A stretch of 64,000 nucleotides of DNA from Acidimicrobiia bacterium (GCA_035948415.1 DASZJD010000106.1:1-64000), one strand, 5' to 3'. Counted from the first letter of the stretch, positions 1-10,394 are shown. The notes: generated by a model from the sequence alone, not told the origin. Translations and numbers: made by a program.

Positions 1-34
1 CGAGCACCTGCCCCGTACCAGTAGTGAGGACCCG

Positions 35-211
35 ATGCTCCCCCGCCTGACCCGGATCGCCGCGCTCGCAGCGGCCGCGACCGCGGTGTCTGGATGTGCG
101 CTCTCGTCGGTACCGGGGTCGGGGCCTCCGGGAGGCTCCACCACGCGACCCGCCTTGCCGGCCGTGGCTGCAGGATGGGGTCGAGGTCGGCGGCGTCGCC
201 CGGCGGGGTGA
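35..211 (+). CDS. Possible short lipoprotein ORF
   Basis: A 58-codon ORF starts at ATG 35 behind a GAGGA ribosome site at 25-29. Its first 21 residues look like a lipoprotein signal: basic start, Ala/Leu-rich core and a VSGC lipobox with Cys21. After the lipobox it runs only about 37 residues and ends in an Arg-rich tail, which suggests decay or a frameshift. No family recognised. Codon third positions are GC-rich over the signal region but less so at the end. It converges on rpoD. Confidence 0.35.
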   Translation: MLPRLTRIAALAAAATAVSGCALSSVPGSGPPGGSTTRPALPAVAAGWGRGRRRRPAG

Positions 212-217
212 CCGCCG

Positions 218-233
218 GAGGGCCTGAGCCCTC
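218..233 (-). terminator. Possible hairpin terminator after rpoD
   Basis: A perfect 6-bp stem (GAGGGC / GCCCTC) with a 4-nt loop lies about 50 nt past the rpoD stop. There is no T-run, so it would have to act as a tail-less actinobacterial terminator. It could equally serve the small plus-strand ORF that ends at 211. Confidence 0.3.
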
Positions 234-282
234 AGCGCGGGCGGTAGGTCGGACGCGGCGAGTGGTGGTCACCGACGCGTGC

Positions 283-1602
283 TCACGCACCGTCGAGGTA
301 GGCGCGGAGGCGCTGCGAGCGGGTCGGGTGCCGCAGCTTGGCGAGGGTCTTCGACTCGATCTGGCGGATGCGCTCTCGGGTCACCTTGAAGCGACGGCCG
401 ACCTCCTCGAGCGTATGAGGCTGGCCGTCGTCCAGGCCGAAGCGGAGCCGCATGATCTCGCGCTCGCGCTCGTTGAGCTCCTCGAGGGCCCGGGTGATCT
501 CCTCCCGCAGGCCTCGCTGCTCGGCCTCCTCGGTGGGCTCGGGCGCGGTCGAGTCGGGGACGAAGTCTCCGAGGGAGCTGTCGTCCTCCTCCCCGACCGG
601 CGTCTCGAGCGACAGCGGCTCCTGGGAGATCCGCTGGATCTCGCGCACCTTGTCGGAGGTGAGGTCGACCTTGCGGGCGATCTCCTCGACCGTCGGCTCT
701 CGTCCGAGCTCCTGCAGCATCTGGCGTTGCACCCGCAGCACCTTGTTCATCGTCTCGACCATGTGCACGGGGATGCGGATGGTGCGCGCCTGGTCGGCGA
801 TGGCCCGGGTGATGGCCTGACGGATCCACCAGGTCGCGTAGGTGGAGAACTTGAACCCCTTCGTGTAGTCGAACTTCTCGACTGCCCGCATCAGGCCCAG
901 GTTCCCCTCCTGGACCAGGTCCAGGAGCGCCATGCCCCGCCCGACGTAGCGCTTGGCGATCGAGACGACGAGGCGAAGGTTCGCCTCGGTGAGCTGCTGC
1001 TTGGCGAGCTCGCCGTCCTCGACGTTCGCCAGCTCGCTGGTCCCCTGCTCGGGGCTCATGGCCGCGTTCAGCTCGAGGCGCTCCCCCGCCAGCACGCCGG
1101 CCTCGATGCGGCGAGCGAGGTTCACCTCCTGCGCCGCCGTGAGGAGCGGCACCTTGCCGATGTCCTTCAGGTACATCCGGACCGGATCGAAGCTCCCGGT
1201 CTCGCCGGTCCGGTCGCCGCGGGCGGCCGGCTCGTCGAACACGGACGCGACGTCCCGCCGGGGTCGAGCGGCGCGGGGCGCGGCGACCTCGCCGGGCCGG
1301 GTGACGGTCGTCGAGCGGCTCGGCTCGGCGCGCCGGGTCCGGTGTGCGGCGTCGTCGCGCCGCCGCGCGTCCTCGAGCTCGAGCTCCTCGGTGATCTCGT
1401 CCTGGATCGCGATCCCACGGGCCTCGATCCGCTGGTAGATCTCGGCCAGCTCGGCCGTCTCGGGCTCGAGGGTGTGCAAGGCCGCGAAGATCTCGCCCGA
1501 GGTGAGCGAGCTGCGCTCGCGGCCGCGGGTGACGAGCTCGTCCAGGATCGGGTCGAGCGCGCCGGGGTCGATACGGGAAGGTGCCGGCTCGGGCTCCGTC
1601 AC
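283..1602 (-). CDS. rpoD: Primary RNA polymerase sigma factor (sigma-70 family)
   Basis: Main vegetative sigma factor, 439 aa from the GTG at 1602. A region 1.1-like N-terminus is followed by an Arg/Glu-rich linker. Region 1.2 is near residues 139-170 and region 2 near 205-285, with the RpoD-box stretch around [17 protein letters not shown]. Region 3 is near 290-350, and region 4 near 370-430 carries the helix-turn-helix [16 protein letters not shown]. The start was chosen because its GTG overlaps the dnaG stop as GTGA, giving translational coupling; longer in-frame starts would lie inside dnaG. The dgt-dnaG-rpoD order resembles a macromolecular-synthesis operon without rpsU. High confidence in function. 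Confidence 0.95.
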   Translation of the reverse strand: MTEPEPAPSRIDPGALDPILDELVTRGRERSSLTSGEIFAALHTLEPETAELAEIYQRIEARGIAIQDEITEELELEDARRRDDAAHRTRRAEPSRSTTVTRPGEVAAPRAARPRRDVASVFDEPAARGDRTGETGSFDPVRMYLKDIGKVPLLTAAQEVNLARRIEAGVLAGERLELNAAMSPEQGTSELANVEDGELAKQQLTEANLRLVVSIAKRYVGRGMALLDLVQEGNLGLMRAVEKFDYTKGFKFSTYATWWIRQAITRAIADQARTIRIPVHMVETMNKVLRVQRQMLQELGREPTVEEIARKVDLTSDKVREIQRISQEPLSLETPVGEEDDSSLGDFVPDSTAPEPTEEAEQRGLREEITRALEELNEREREIMRLRFGLDDGQPHTLEEVGRRFKVTRERIRQIESKTLAKLRHPTRSQRLRAYLDGA

Positions 1603-3395
1603 GCTCCGGGGCTCCCGCGATCGAGCACGATCCACTGTAGCAACCGACGTGCCGAATCCTGGGCGCGCGGCCACTCGCCGACCTCACGCGCGTGCGCCAG
1701 CTCGTCGAGATCGTGCTTCACGCTCGTGGCGCGCTCGTCACCGTCGGGCAGGATCTCGACCAGCCTCCGCTGGGCGACGGGCTCGACGGCGTACGCGATC
1801 AGCCGGGCGCGCAGCGTCTCGGGCTCGCCGTCGTCCGTCGCCGGCTCTTCCACCGCGAGCCGTTCGAGGAGGCGACGCAGCTCGGGATCGGTGCCGGCGA
1901 GCGCGTCGTCGAACGAGGCGGTGGTCGCGAGCCGGTGGTAGGCGGCGCGGGCCGCAGGGTCCTGGAAGAACACCTCGTCGAGCCAGTCGGAGACGAGCTC
2001 GGGCTCGTGGATCGCCCACCGCAACAGGTCGAGCTCCCGCCGGTCGACGTCCGCCCGGCGCGGCGGTCGCTCGGTGTCGCCGGCTGCAGGCTCGCGGCCG
2101 CGTCGCGGCGCTCGACCGGCGTGGCGCACCTCCTCGCGGAGCCGGTCAGCGTCGATGTCGAGGGCGCCGGCGAGCTGCATGACGTACTGGTCGCGAACCA
2201 GGGCGTTCGGGTGCTCGGCGATGATCGCGGCCGCGGCGCTCGCGGCCCGGGCCCGACCCTCGATCGTGCTGCGGTCAGCGCCGGTGACGGCACGGCCGAC
2301 TCGGAACTGGAGGAAGGGCTCCGCCCGCTCGACGGCGGCGAGCAGGCGGGCGGGGTCGTGCTGGAACAGCGCGCCGGGATCCTCGCCCGGCGGGAGATCG
2401 GCGACCCGGACCTCGATCTCGTACTCCCGCTCCCAGCGGTACCAGCGCTCGGCGGCGCCCTGGCCGGCGGCGTCGGCGTCGTAGGCGAGCACGACCCGGC
2501 GGGCGAGGTTCTTCAGGACCTGGAAGTGCTCGTCCGCCAGCGCGGTGCCGCAGGTGGCGACGGCGTGGGGCGCCCCGGCCAGCACCAGTCCCATGACGTC
2601 GGTGTAGCCCTCGCAGATCACGACCTCGCCGCGCGCCACGATCTCGCCCTTCGCCCAGTTGAGCCCGTAGAGCAGCCGGCTCTTCTGGTAGATCGGCGTC
2701 TCGGGCGAGTTCCTGTACTTCGGCTGCTCGTCGCCGAGGGCGCGACCGCCGAAGCCGGCGGGCTCCCCGCGGGCGTCGAAGATCGGGAACAGCAGCCGGC
2801 TCCGGAACTGGTCCTGCAGCCGGTTGGCCCGGTTCACAAAGGCGAGGCCGGCCCCGACCAGGTCGTCCCGGGAGTAGCCGCGCTGCTGGAGGTGACGACT
2901 CAGCACGTCCCACCCCTCGGGCGCCCACCCGAGCCGGAAGCGGCGCGCCGCGTCGCCGTCGAACCCGCGCCCGCGCAGGTACTTCCGCGCCGTCCCGCCC
3001 TCGGGCGCGTCGATGAGGAGGCGGTGGTAGTAGTCGACGGCGGCGCCGACCGCCTCGGTCAGCCGGGTCTTGCGGGACTTGTCCTGGGCGGCGCGGCGGT
3101 CGTCGTAGCGCAGGGTGATGCCGGCCCGCTGGGCGAGCCGCTCGACGGCTTCGACGAAGTCGAGGTGCTCGACCTCGCGCACGAAGGTGATGGCGTCCCC
3201 CGACCGCTGGCAGCCGAAGCAGTAGAAGAGGCCCATCGCGGGGTTGATCGAGAACGACGGCGTCCGCTCCTGGTGGAACGGGCAGAGCCCCATCCACCGC
3301 TGTCCGACCCGCTTCAGCGCCACGTGCTCGCTCGCCACCGCGACGAGGTCGGTGGTCTCGCGGACCCGCGCGACGTCCTCGTCGAGGATCCCCAT
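1599..3395 (-). CDS. dnaG: DNA primase
   Basis: Synthesises RNA primers at the replication fork. The 598-aa protein has an N-terminal CHC2 zinc-binding domain (Cys-His-Cys-Cys near residues 38-62), a primase core, and a TOPRIM domain with the EGYTD motif and the acidic [11 protein letters not shown] segment. The C-terminal third should be the DnaB-interaction region. The stop overlaps the rpoD start. The start is ambiguous: GTG 3398 and ATG 3395 are adjacent. A TAACCT box at 3404-3409 leaves 8 nt to the ATG, so dnaG-rpoD may have its own short-leader promoter in addition to read-through from dgt. Confidence 0.95.
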   Translation of the reverse strand: MGILDEDVARVRETTDLVAVASEHVALKRVGQRWMGLCPFHQERTPSFSINPAMGLFYCFGCQRSGDAITFVREVEHLDFVEAVERLAQRAGITLRYDDRRAAQDKSRKTRLTEAVGAAVDYYHRLLIDAPEGGTARKYLRGRGFDGDAARRFRLGWAPEGWDVLSRHLQQRGYSRDDLVGAGLAFVNRANRLQDQFRSRLLFPIFDARGEPAGFGGRALGDEQPKYRNSPETPIYQKSRLLYGLNWAKGEIVARGEVVICEGYTDVMGLVLAGAPHAVATCGTALADEHFQVLKNLARRVVLAYDADAAGQGAAERWYRWEREYEIEVRVADLPPGEDPGALFQHDPARLLAAVERAEPFLQFRVGRAVTGADRSTIEGRARAASAAAAIIAEHPNALVRDQYVMQLAGALDIDADRLREEVRHAGRAPRRGREPAAGDTERPPRRADVDRRELDLLRWAIHEPELVSDWLDEVFFQDPAARAAYHRLATTASFDDALAGTDPELRRLLERLAVEEPATDDGEPETLRARLIAYAVEPVAQRRLVEILPDGDERATSVKHDLDELAHAREVGEWPRAQDSARRLLQWIVLDRGSPGA

Positions 3396-3403
3396 CACGG
3401 CTC

Positions 3404-3409
3404 AGGTTA
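3404..3409 (-). promoter_or_regulatory. Putative -10 box of dnaG-rpoD
   Basis: TAACCT lies 8 nt before ATG 3395 (5 nt before GTG 3398), with no ribosome-binding site in between. This fits the TANNNT-short gap-RTG pattern seen at many starts in this window. No convincing -35 box. Confidence 0.35.
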
Positions 3410-3436
3410 CGGCCCGACCGAGCCGGGCCGGAGCGC

Positions 3437-4540
3437 TCAGACGCCTCGCGGCAGGTCCTCCGGGCGCCAGCCGAGCAGCTCGACGCCGAGGCCAAGGGCG
3501 TATCGGTCGGTCATGCCGCTGACGTGCCGGACCGCGAGCGCGGTTGCCTCGGCCGAGCCGGGGTGAAGGTCCGCCGCGTCCGGCTCGGCGAGCAGCCGGG
3601 GCGCGTCGGCGAAGCGCTCAACGAGCCCCCGGAGCAGGCGCACGACGCGTTCGGCCTGCTGGCGGGCGGCGGGTCGCAGGTAGATCCGCTCGAAGTTGAA
3701 GTCGCGGAAGGCGAGGAGCGCTGACGCCGCCGGCTGGGTCATGCCGACGTGCCCGGTGGCATCGATGGCGTCGAGGACGGCGAGCACGAAGGTGCCGATC
3801 TGCTCGGAGCGGCGGGTCCCGGCGACGGCCGCGACCTCGGCCGGCAGGTCGCTCGGCGTCAGGATCCCGGCCCGCACCGCGTCCTCGAAGTCGTGGCAGA
3901 CGTAGGCGATGCGGTCGGCCCAGGCGACGACCTCGCCCTCGGGGGTGGCGGGCGGCGGGCGCCGCCACGAGTGGTTCCGCACGCCGTCGAGCGTCTCGCG
4001 GCACAGGTTCAGCGGGGCCAGGGTGACGTCGGCGCCGTAGACGGCGTGGTCGTAGCCGGTGTGCGGGAGGAAGGGGGAGAACGCCTGCTCCGACGCGTGA
4101 CCGGCGGGACCGTGCCCGCAGTCGTGGGCGAGCGCGATCGCCTCGGTGAGCGGCAGGCAGAGGTCGACGGCCCGGGCGATGCCGGTCGCGACCTGCGCCA
4201 CCTCGACCGCGTGGGTCAGCCGGGTGCGGAGGTGGTCGTCCTCCGGGGCGATGAAGACCTGGCACTTGCCGGCCAGCCGGCGCCACGGGCGGGAGTGCTT
4301 CACCCGGTCGAGGTCCCGCTCGAAGCACAGCCGGTAGGGGTCGGGCGCCTCGGGTCGGGCCCGGACCCCGGCACCGATTGGGCGGGTGGCCCCGGGAGCG
4401 AGGGTGGAGTCGAGGTCGGCCTCGCGGTCCGGGCGCAGCCGGGCGACACGACCGACCCGGGCTCGAGCGCCCTCGTGGGCCAGCGCGACGGCGGCGACCG
4501 GTTCGGGCTCCTCGTCGAGGATCGGGCGGGTCAGGTGCAC
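3437..4540 (-). CDS. dgt: dNTP triphosphohydrolase (dGTPase-like, HD domain)
   Basis: Hydrolyses dNTPs to deoxynucleoside and triphosphate, controlling nucleotide pools. 367 aa from GTG 4540. HD-domain metal ligands are visible: the His in TRLTHAVEVAQ, the HD pair in ALAHDCGHGPAGH, and the Asp in WADRIAYVCHD. The start was chosen because a TACCCT box sits exactly 6 nt upstream; a longer in-frame start at 4603 would run through less GC-rich DNA with no family similarity. dgt beside dnaG is a common actinobacterial arrangement. Confident in family; substrate preference not provable here. Confidence 0.88.
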   Translation of the reverse strand: MHLTRPILDEEPEPVAAVALAHEGARARVGRVARLRPDREADLDSTLAPGATRPIGAGVRARPEAPDPYRLCFERDLDRVKHSRPWRRLAGKCQVFIAPEDDHLRTRLTHAVEVAQVATGIARAVDLCLPLTEAIALAHDCGHGPAGHASEQAFSPFLPHTGYDHAVYGADVTLAPLNLCRETLDGVRNHSWRRPPPATPEGEVVAWADRIAYVCHDFEDAVRAGILTPSDLPAEVAAVAGTRRSEQIGTFVLAVLDAIDATGHVGMTQPAASALLAFRDFNFERIYLRPAARQQAERVVRLLRGLVERFADAPRLLAEPDAADLHPGSAEATALAVRHVSGMTDRYALGLGVELLGWRPEDLPRGV

Positions 4541-4546
4541 GCGACG

Positions 4547-4552
4547 AGGGTA
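4547..4552 (-). promoter_or_regulatory. Leaderless-type -10 box of dgt
   Basis: TACCCT followed by 6 nt and then the GTG start at 4540. The spacing places transcription start on or next to the start codon, so the mRNA would lack a leader. It decides the start over the longer alternative. Confidence 0.5.
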
Positions 4553-4697
4553 TCGGCCGGGTGCGACGCCGGGTCGTGGGTCAGTTTGCGTGTCGTAGCC
4601 CACGAATACCTGATCGTCGCGTGAGCCGTCGGTCCCTCGGTAGGAGGGAGCGTGAAACTGCCTTCGGGCTGCCGACGTAAAGCCGAATGTACGCGGA

Positions 4698-4714
4698 GGG
4701 TCGAAATCTGACCC
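4698..4714 (-). terminator. Weak hairpin downstream of ppdK
   Basis: GGGTC / GACCC with a 7-nt loop, about 50 nt after the ppdK stop in the dgt-ppdK gap (4541-4765). Short stem, no T-run. The rest of that gap shows no gene. Confidence 0.2.
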
Positions 4715-4765
4715 ACTACCCGTACGTGACCGTGGCGCGCGCGACGGGGTCGGGCTGCCCGTCGC

Positions 4766-7402
4766 TCACGCCGTGGTCGCGGGCCCGGGCGCGTCGAGGG
4801 CGGCGTGAGCGGCGGCGAGGCGGGCCAGCGGGACCCGGTACGGGGAGCACGACACGTAGTCGAGGCCGACCTGGTGGAAGAAGGCCACCGAGGCCGGATC
4901 GCCGCCGTGCTCGCCGCAGATCCCGAGCTTGAGGTCCGGGCGCGTGGCGCGGCCGCGCTCGACCGCCAGGCGGACGAGCGCGCCGACGCCCGGGACGTCG
5001 ATGGTCTCGAAGGGGTTGGCGTCGAGGAGATGGAGCTCGAGGTAGCGGGGCATGAACCGGCCCTCGACGTCGTCGCGGGAGAACCCGAACGTCATCTGGG
5101 TCAGGTCGTTCGTGCCGAACGAGAAGAACTCGGCGACCTCGGCGATCTCGTCGGCGACGAGCGCGGCCCGGGGGGTCTCCACCATCGTCCCGACCAGGTA
5201 CTCGATCCCGCCGACGCCGTAGGTCGCCGTCGCGGTCTCTTCGGCGACCTCGCGCACCCACGACACCGCGAGGGCGAGCTCGGGCTCGGTCACCGACAGC
5301 GGGATCATGACCTCGACCCGGGGGTCGCCGCCGGCGACCTTGCGCTCCATCGCCGCCTCGAGCAGGGCCCGAACCTGGGTCCGGTACAGCCCCGGCTTCA
5401 GGACGCCGAGGCGGACGCCGCGGGTGCCGAGCATCGGGTTCGCCTCGCGCCACTGCTCGGCGGCGTGCAGGAGCTGCCGCCCGGCGTCGTCGAGCTGGCC
5501 GCGGGCCTCACGGACGAGGAGCTCCTCGACGTCGGGCAGGAACTCGTGGAGCGGCGGGTCGAGGAGCCGCACGGTCACGGGCAGGCCGTCCATCGCCTCG
5601 AGGATCCCGACGAAGTCGTCGCGCTGCAGGCGCTCGAGCTCCTCGAGCGCGGCCTGCTCCTCCTGCTCGTCGGCGGCGAGGATGAAGCGCTGCACGATCG
5701 GCAGCCGCGGGCCGAGGAACATGTGCTCGGTGCGACATAGGCCGATGCCCTCCGCGCCGAAGCGACGCGCGACCTCGGCGTCGTGGGGCAGGTCGGCGTT
5801 CGTCCGCACGCCGAGGCGGCGGAACTCGTCGGCCCAGGCGAGGATGGTGTCGAACGGGCCCGTCGGCTCGGGCGTGACGACCGGCACCGCGCCGACCACG
5901 ACCTCGCCGGTGGTGCCGTTGATAGAGAGGACGTCGCCGGCTCGGACGACGACGTCGCCGACCCGCACCTCGCCGCGTTCGACCTGGATGTCGAGGGCGG
6001 CGGCGCCGCACACGGCCGGCTTGCCCATGCCCCGGGCGACCACGGCGGCGTGGCTGACGAGGCCGCCGCGGCTGGTGAGGATCCCCTCGGCCGCGATCAT
6101 GCCGTGCAGGTCGTCGGGCGACGTCTCGGGCCGGACCAGGATGACCCGCTCCCCCCGCGCGCGCTGGGCCTCGGCGTCGTCGGCGGTGAAGCAGGCCTTG
6201 CCGACGGCGGCGCCGGGCGACGCGTTCAGGCCCTTCGTGAGCGGCTCGTACCGGGCGTGGGGGTCGAACTGCGGGTGGAGGAGCTGGTCGAGCTGCGCCG
6301 GCTGGACCCGCAGCACGGCCCGCCGACGGTCGATGAGCCCCTCCTGCTCCATCTCGACGGCCATGCGGAGCGCCGCCGCCGCGGTGCGCTTCCCGACCCG
6401 GGTCTGGAGGAGGAAGAGCCGACCCTGCTCGATCGTGAACTCGATGTCACACATGTCGCGGTAGTGCCGCTCCAGACGCTCCATGACCTCGATGAGCTGG
6501 CGGTGCGGGCCCGGGAAGTGCTCGCGCATCGCATCGAGCGGCTCGGTGACGCGGATGCCGGCGACGACGTCCTCGCCCTGGGCGTTGCGCAGGAAGTCGC
6601 CGTAGGGGCGGTGCTCCCCGGTGGCCGGATCCCTCGTGAACGCGACGCCGGTCCCCGAGTCGTCACCCTTGTTGCCGAACACCATCGCCTGCACGTTGAC
6701 GGCGGTGCCGAGATCGTCGGGGATCCCCTCGAGCCGCCGGTAGTCGCGGGCCCGCCGTCCGTTCCACGAGCGGAACACCGCCTCGATCGCCAGTCGCAGC
6801 TGGTCGGACGGGTCCTGGGGAAACTCGCGCCCCGACGCGTCCTTGACGATCCCCTGGAAGGTCACGACGAGCTCGGCCAGGTCGTCGGGGCCGAGCTCGG
6901 GGTCGGTCGCCACGCCGCGGCGCTCCCGGAGCGCGGCGAGGGCGTCCTCGAAGCGCTCACCCGGGACGTCGAGGACGATCTTGCCGAACATCTGGACGAA
7001 GCGGCGGTACGAGTCGTACGCGAACCGCTCGTTGCTGGTCTGCTTCGCGAGCCCCTTCACCGAGCGGTCGTTGAGACCGAGGTTCAGGACCGTGTCCATC
7101 ATCCCCGGCATCGAGAACGGCGCGCCCGAGCGGACCGAGACGAGCAGCGGGTCGTCGTCGTCGCCGAGCTGCTTGCCCATCTTGGCCTCGAGCTCGACGA
7201 GGCGGCCGGCGACCTCGTCGAGGAGGCCGTCGGGGAGGCGGTCGCCGAGGGCCATGAACGCCTTGCAGGCGTCGGTGGTGATGGTGAACCCGGGCGGGAC
7301 CGGCAGCCCGAGGTTCGTCATCTCGGCCAGGTTGGCGCCCTTGCCCCCGAGCAGGTAGCTCTGCTCCTTCGAGCCCTCTTCGAACGCGTGGACGTACGGC
7401 AC
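4766..7402 (-). CDS. ppdK: Pyruvate, phosphate dikinase
   Basis: Interconverts pyruvate, ATP and phosphate with phosphoenolpyruvate, AMP and pyrophosphate. 878 aa. N-terminal ATP-grasp domain begins at the GGKGANLAEM motif; the central swivelling domain carries the phosphorylated His in GGLVSHAAVVARGMG; the C-terminal TIM barrel carries the catalytic Cys in GICGEHGGDP. The usual Thr before Ser-His is Val here. The start is GTG 7402, directly behind an AAGGAGGT ribosome site at 7406-7413. A TAGGCT -10-like box at 7426-7431 would give a short leader. Single-gene unit between dgt and the DnaJ/RDD gene. Confidence 0.95.
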   Translation of the reverse strand: MPYVHAFEEGSKEQSYLLGGKGANLAEMTNLGLPVPPGFTITTDACKAFMALGDRLPDGLLDEVAGRLVELEAKMGKQLGDDDDPLLVSVRSGAPFSMPGMMDTVLNLGLNDRSVKGLAKQTSNERFAYDSYRRFVQMFGKIVLDVPGERFEDALAALRERRGVATDPELGPDDLAELVVTFQGIVKDASGREFPQDPSDQLRLAIEAVFRSWNGRRARDYRRLEGIPDDLGTAVNVQAMVFGNKGDDSGTGVAFTRDPATGEHRPYGDFLRNAQGEDVVAGIRVTEPLDAMREHFPGPHRQLIEVMERLERHYRDMCDIEFTIEQGRLFLLQTRVGKRTAAAALRMAVEMEQEGLIDRRRAVLRVQPAQLDQLLHPQFDPHARYEPLTKGLNASPGAAVGKACFTADDAEAQRARGERVILVRPETSPDDLHGMIAAEGILTSRGGLVSHAAVVARGMGKPAVCGAAALDIQVERGEVRVGDVVVRAGDVLSINGTTGEVVVGAVPVVTPEPTGPFDTILAWADEFRRLGVRTNADLPHDAEVARRFGAEGIGLCRTEHMFLGPRLPIVQRFILAADEQEEQAALEELERLQRDDFVGILEAMDGLPVTVRLLDPPLHEFLPDVEELLVREARGQLDDAGRQLLHAAEQWREANPMLGTRGVRLGVLKPGLYRTQVRALLEAAMERKVAGGDPRVEVMIPLSVTEPELALAVSWVREVAEETATATYGVGGIEYLVGTMVETPRAALVADEIAEVAEFFSFGTNDLTQMTFGFSRDDVEGRFMPRYLELHLLDANPFETIDVPGVGALVRLAVERGRATRPDLKLGICGEHGGDPASVAFFHQVGLDYVSCSPYRVPLARLAAAHAALDAPGPATTA

Positions 7403-7463
7403 GCAACCTCCTTGGTGGCGGTTCGAGCCTAGCGAGGCCGACTCGCCCCGCCGCCGGCGATGC

Positions 7464-8279
7464 TCAGGCAGAGCGCTCCGGCCGGTACCGGGCAATGACG
7501 ACGGCGGTCTTGGCCAAGCGGTCCGCGAGGGAGACCTGGTCGCGGCTCATGATGAAGGACAGGGCGTAGAACACCGCGATGATCCCGCCGGTGGTCAGGA
7601 GCAGCGCGAACGCGAACGCCGGGATCAGGTAGCGGATGATCGTCTGGCCGAGGGTGGGGAGCTGCCCGGTGGCCCGGTCGACCACCATGCAGTAGGTGTA
7701 CCGCTTGCCCAGCGTCTGCCCCACCCACCAGGTGGGGAAGACCAGGTAGGCCAGGATCAGGAACTCCATCGTCCCGACCTCGGTGATGAACGCCGGGAAG
7801 CCGCGCGAGGCCCCCACGCCGAGGGTCACGGGATACACGATGGCGGACCAGAGCGCGAGCAGCGTGACGATGTCGATGGCGGCGGCCGTGAGCCGGCGGC
7901 CGAGGGTCGGGATCTCGAGGCCCTGCGCGGTCACGAGCGAGCCCACGGGGTCGCGCGGCGGGGGCGTGGGCGCGTCGGCCGCCTCGTCCTCGGGCTCGCC
8001 GTCCTCGGGCTCGGGCTCGCCCGCGCCGTCGGGGGCGAACTGGTCGTCGTAGCGCTGGCGCTGCACCGGGTCGCTCAGCACCTGCCAGGCGGAGCGCAGC
8101 CGGGCCTCCTCGTCGCGGGCGGCGCGGATCACGTCGTCGGAGGGCCGTCGCGTCGCCTCCTCGCGCGTCCGGCCCGCGCGCACGGTGGCGAGCTTGTCCT
8201 GGTAGGCGGCGCGGATCTCGTCCTTCGGCGCGTCGGGCGCGACGCCGAGCAGGTCGTAGTAGCTGTCGTCGGTCGTCAC
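7464..8279 (-). CDS. J-domain-like plus RDD membrane protein
   Basis: 271-aa fusion. Residues 6-80 resemble a DnaJ J-domain (YYDLLGV start, terminal [18 protein letters not shown]), but the HPD tripeptide that stimulates DnaK is missing; the loop reads VRAGRTRE. An acidic Pro-rich linker (about 85-110) leads to an RDD domain (about 125-260) with the Arg-Arg and Asp of [13 protein letters not shown], an internal QTLGKR motif and the terminal LADRLAKT, and three to four membrane segments. The GTG start overlaps the glyS stop (GTGA), so the two are coupled. Function unknown; it probably tethers something at the membrane rather than acting as a co-chaperone. Confidence 0.75.
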   Translation of the reverse strand: MTTDDSYYDLLGVAPDAPKDEIRAAYQDKLATVRAGRTREEATRRPSDDVIRAARDEEARLRSAWQVLSDPVQRQRYDDQFAPDGAGEPEPEDGEPEDEAADAPTPPPRDPVGSLVTAQGLEIPTLGRRLTAAAIDIVTLLALWSAIVYPVTLGVGASRGFPAFITEVGTMEFLILAYLVFPTWWVGQTLGKRYTYCMVVDRATGQLPTLGQTIIRYLIPAFAFALLLTTGGIIAVFYALSFIMSRDQVSLADRLAKTAVVIARYRPERSA

Positions 8280-9586
8280 GGCAGCCGTTCGCGCAGGTTG
8301 TCGATCAGGCCTTCGATCGGCACTCGGTCCTGGCGCATGCTGTCACGGTCGCGCACGGTGACCGCCTTGTCGTCGAGGGTCTCGAAGTCGACGGTGACGC
8401 ACCATGGGGTGCCCACTTCGTCCTGTCGACGGTAGCGGCGCCCGATGGAGCCGGCGGAATCGGTGTCCACCATGAAGTGGGGACGGAGCGTCGTCGCCAG
8501 CTCGTCGGCGACCGGCACCAGCCGCTCCTGACGAGAGAGCGGGAGGACCGCGACCGTGATCGGGGCCAGCCGGGGGTCGAGGTGCAGGACCGTGCGCCGC
8601 TCCCCCTCCACCTCCTCCTCGGCGTAGGCGGCGAGGAGGAAGGCGAGCGTGGCCCGGTCGGCGCCGGCGGCGGGCTCGACGACGTACGGCACGTAGCGGC
8701 GGTCGTGTTCCTGGTCGAAGTACGAGAGGTCCTCACCCGAGTGCTCCATGTGGGCCCGCAGGTCGTAGTCGGTGCGGTTGGCGATCCCCTCGAGCTCGCC
8801 CCAGCCCCACGGGAAGTCGAACTCGACGTCGGCGGTGGCCACCGAGTAGTGGGAGAGCTCGTCCGCGTCGTGGGGGCGCAGGCGGAGCTGTCGATCCGGG
8901 ATGCCGTACTCGACGTACCAGCCGAGCCGCTCGTCGCACCAGTACTCGAACCAGCGCTCGGCGTCCTCGGGCGGCACGAAGAACTCCATCTCCATCTGCT
9001 CGAACTCGCGGGTCCGGTAGATGAAGTTGCCGGGCGTGATCTCGTTGCGGAACGACTTGCCGATCTGGGCGACCCCGAACGGCGGCCTCTTCCTCGTCGT
9101 CGTCTGGACGTTGGCGAAGTTCACGAAGATGCCCTGCGCGGTCTCGGGGCGCAGGTACGTGACGGCGGCGGCGTCCTCGACCGGCCCGACGTGGGTCTTG
9201 AACATCAGGTTGAACTCGCGGGCCTCGGTGAACCCCTCCTTGGCGCCGCAGTGCGGGCAGGCGCCGGACGTCGGCAGGTCGTCGGCACGGAAGCGCTGGT
9301 GGCAGTGCCGGCACTCGGCCAGCGGGTCGGTGAACGTCGTGACGTGGCCGCTCGCCTCCCAGACCCGAGGTGCCATGAGGATGGCGGCGTCGAGGCCGAC
9401 CACGTCCTCGCGCAGCTGGACCATCGAGCGCCACCACGCGTCCTTGACGTTGCGCTTCAGCAGCACGCCGAGCGGCCCGTAGTCCCACGTGGAGCGGAAC
9501 CCGCCGTAGATCTCGCTCGACGGGAACACCAACCCGCGCCGCTTGCAGAGGTTGACGACCCGCTCCATGAGGTCCGGCTTCGCCAT
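8276..9586 (-). CDS. glyS: Glycyl-tRNA synthetase (dimeric type)
   Basis: Class II enzyme that charges tRNA-Gly; 436 aa. Visible are the N-terminal helix [23 protein letters not shown]-type start, a four-Cys zinc module (CRHCHQ...CPHCG), motif 2 around [25 protein letters not shown], and motif 3 around the GADR stretch. The single-chain alpha2 form is typical of actinobacteria, unlike the alpha2-beta2 form. Start ATG 9586 lies about 11 nt after a TACGAT box. Its stop overlaps the next gene's GTG. Confidence 0.95.
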   Translation of the reverse strand: MAKPDLMERVVNLCKRRGLVFPSSEIYGGFRSTWDYGPLGVLLKRNVKDAWWRSMVQLREDVVGLDAAILMAPRVWEASGHVTTFTDPLAECRHCHQRFRADDLPTSGACPHCGAKEGFTEAREFNLMFKTHVGPVEDAAAVTYLRPETAQGIFVNFANVQTTTRKRPPFGVAQIGKSFRNEITPGNFIYRTREFEQMEMEFFVPPEDAERWFEYWCDERLGWYVEYGIPDRQLRLRPHDADELSHYSVATADVEFDFPWGWGELEGIANRTDYDLRAHMEHSGEDLSYFDQEHDRRYVPYVVEPAAGADRATLAFLLAAYAEEEVEGERRTVLHLDPRLAPITVAVLPLSRQERLVPVADELATTLRPHFMVDTDSAGSIGRRYRRQDEVGTPWCVTVDFETLDDKAVTVRDRDSMRQDRVPIEGLIDNLRERLP

Positions 9587-9668
9587 AGGAACCTGCGATC
9601 GTACCCGGGGGTCGGCGCGTCCCCTCGTCGGTTCCCGGTCCGACGGGGTGGCGGTGCGCGCCGTCGGG

Positions 9669-10388
9669 TCAGAGCAGCGCCGCGCTCCGAAGCCGGCGCT
9701 CCGAGTGGTACTCGAGCGCACGGATGCCGAGGCGTTCGACCTCGGTGAGCACGTCCGGGGGGGGCGGGTCGGCCAGGACCCGGGCCACCCGTCCGCCCAC
9801 CATGTCGCCGATCACGGCCAGCGCGGCGGGGTCCACTCGACGGCCGGTCGTGCGAGCGCACGGCTCGCAGAGGACGCCCCCGTCGTCGAGGTCGAAGCCG
9901 GCGAACGACGTCGCGCCGTCGCCGCAGCGCACGCACACGTCGAGGAGCGGGTGGAAGCCCTCGAGGGAGAGCAGCTTCCAGAAGAAGGCGGTGCTCACGA
10001 TCGGGGACGGCTGCTCGGCGAGGGTGCGGAGCGCGCCGACGAGCATCCGGTAGCGCGCCAGGTTCGGCTCCCGCTCCTGGGCGACCTGGTCGACAGCCTC
10101 GAGCATGGAGACGGCGTGGGTGAGGCAGCCGTAGTGCTCGCGCAGCGCCCGGTGGGCGTCGATCGTCTCGACCTGGGTGACGATGTCGAGCTCGCGGCCG
10201 CGGTAGCACTGGAGCGCCACGTGGCTCGTCGGTTCGAGCCGGGCCCCGAAGCGGCTGCCGGGCTTGCGGACGCCCTTCGCCACGGCCCGGACCTTGCCTT
10301 GGCCGCGGGTGAGGATGGTGACGATCCGGTCGGCCTCGCCGAGCTTGATCGTGCGGACCACGACGCCCTGGTCCCGGTAGAGGCCCAC
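9669..10388 (-). CDS. recO: DNA repair protein RecO
   Basis: Recombination mediator that helps load RecA at gaps; 239 aa. The N-terminal OB fold starts [21 protein letters not shown], a helical middle follows, and a four-Cys zinc site (CVRCGD...CEPCAR) lies near residues 150-180. GTG start at 10388 is preceded at exactly 6 nt by TACAAT, so translation is probably leaderless. Sits between glyS and uppS as in many actinobacteria. Confidence 0.93.
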   Translation of the reverse strand: MGLYRDQGVVVRTIKLGEADRIVTILTRGQGKVRAVAKGVRKPGSRFGARLEPTSHVALQCYRGRELDIVTQVETIDAHRALREHYGCLTHAVSMLEAVDQVAQEREPNLARYRMLVGALRTLAEQPSPIVSTAFFWKLLSLEGFHPLLDVCVRCGDGATSFAGFDLDDGGVLCEPCARTTGRRVDPAALAVIGDMVGGRVARVLADPPPPDVLTEVERLGIRALEYHSERRLRSAALL

Positions 10389-10394
10389 GACGGG

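Noticed and set aside
94-1941. 615-codon plus-strand ORF opposite rpoD/dnaG
   Set aside because: Antisense shadow in GC-rich DNA; low-complexity composition and no domain, while the minus strand encodes clear RpoD and DnaG.
4531-4716. 61-codon minus-strand ORF upstream of dgt
   Set aside because: No ribosome site, no family similarity, overlaps the dgt promoter and start region.
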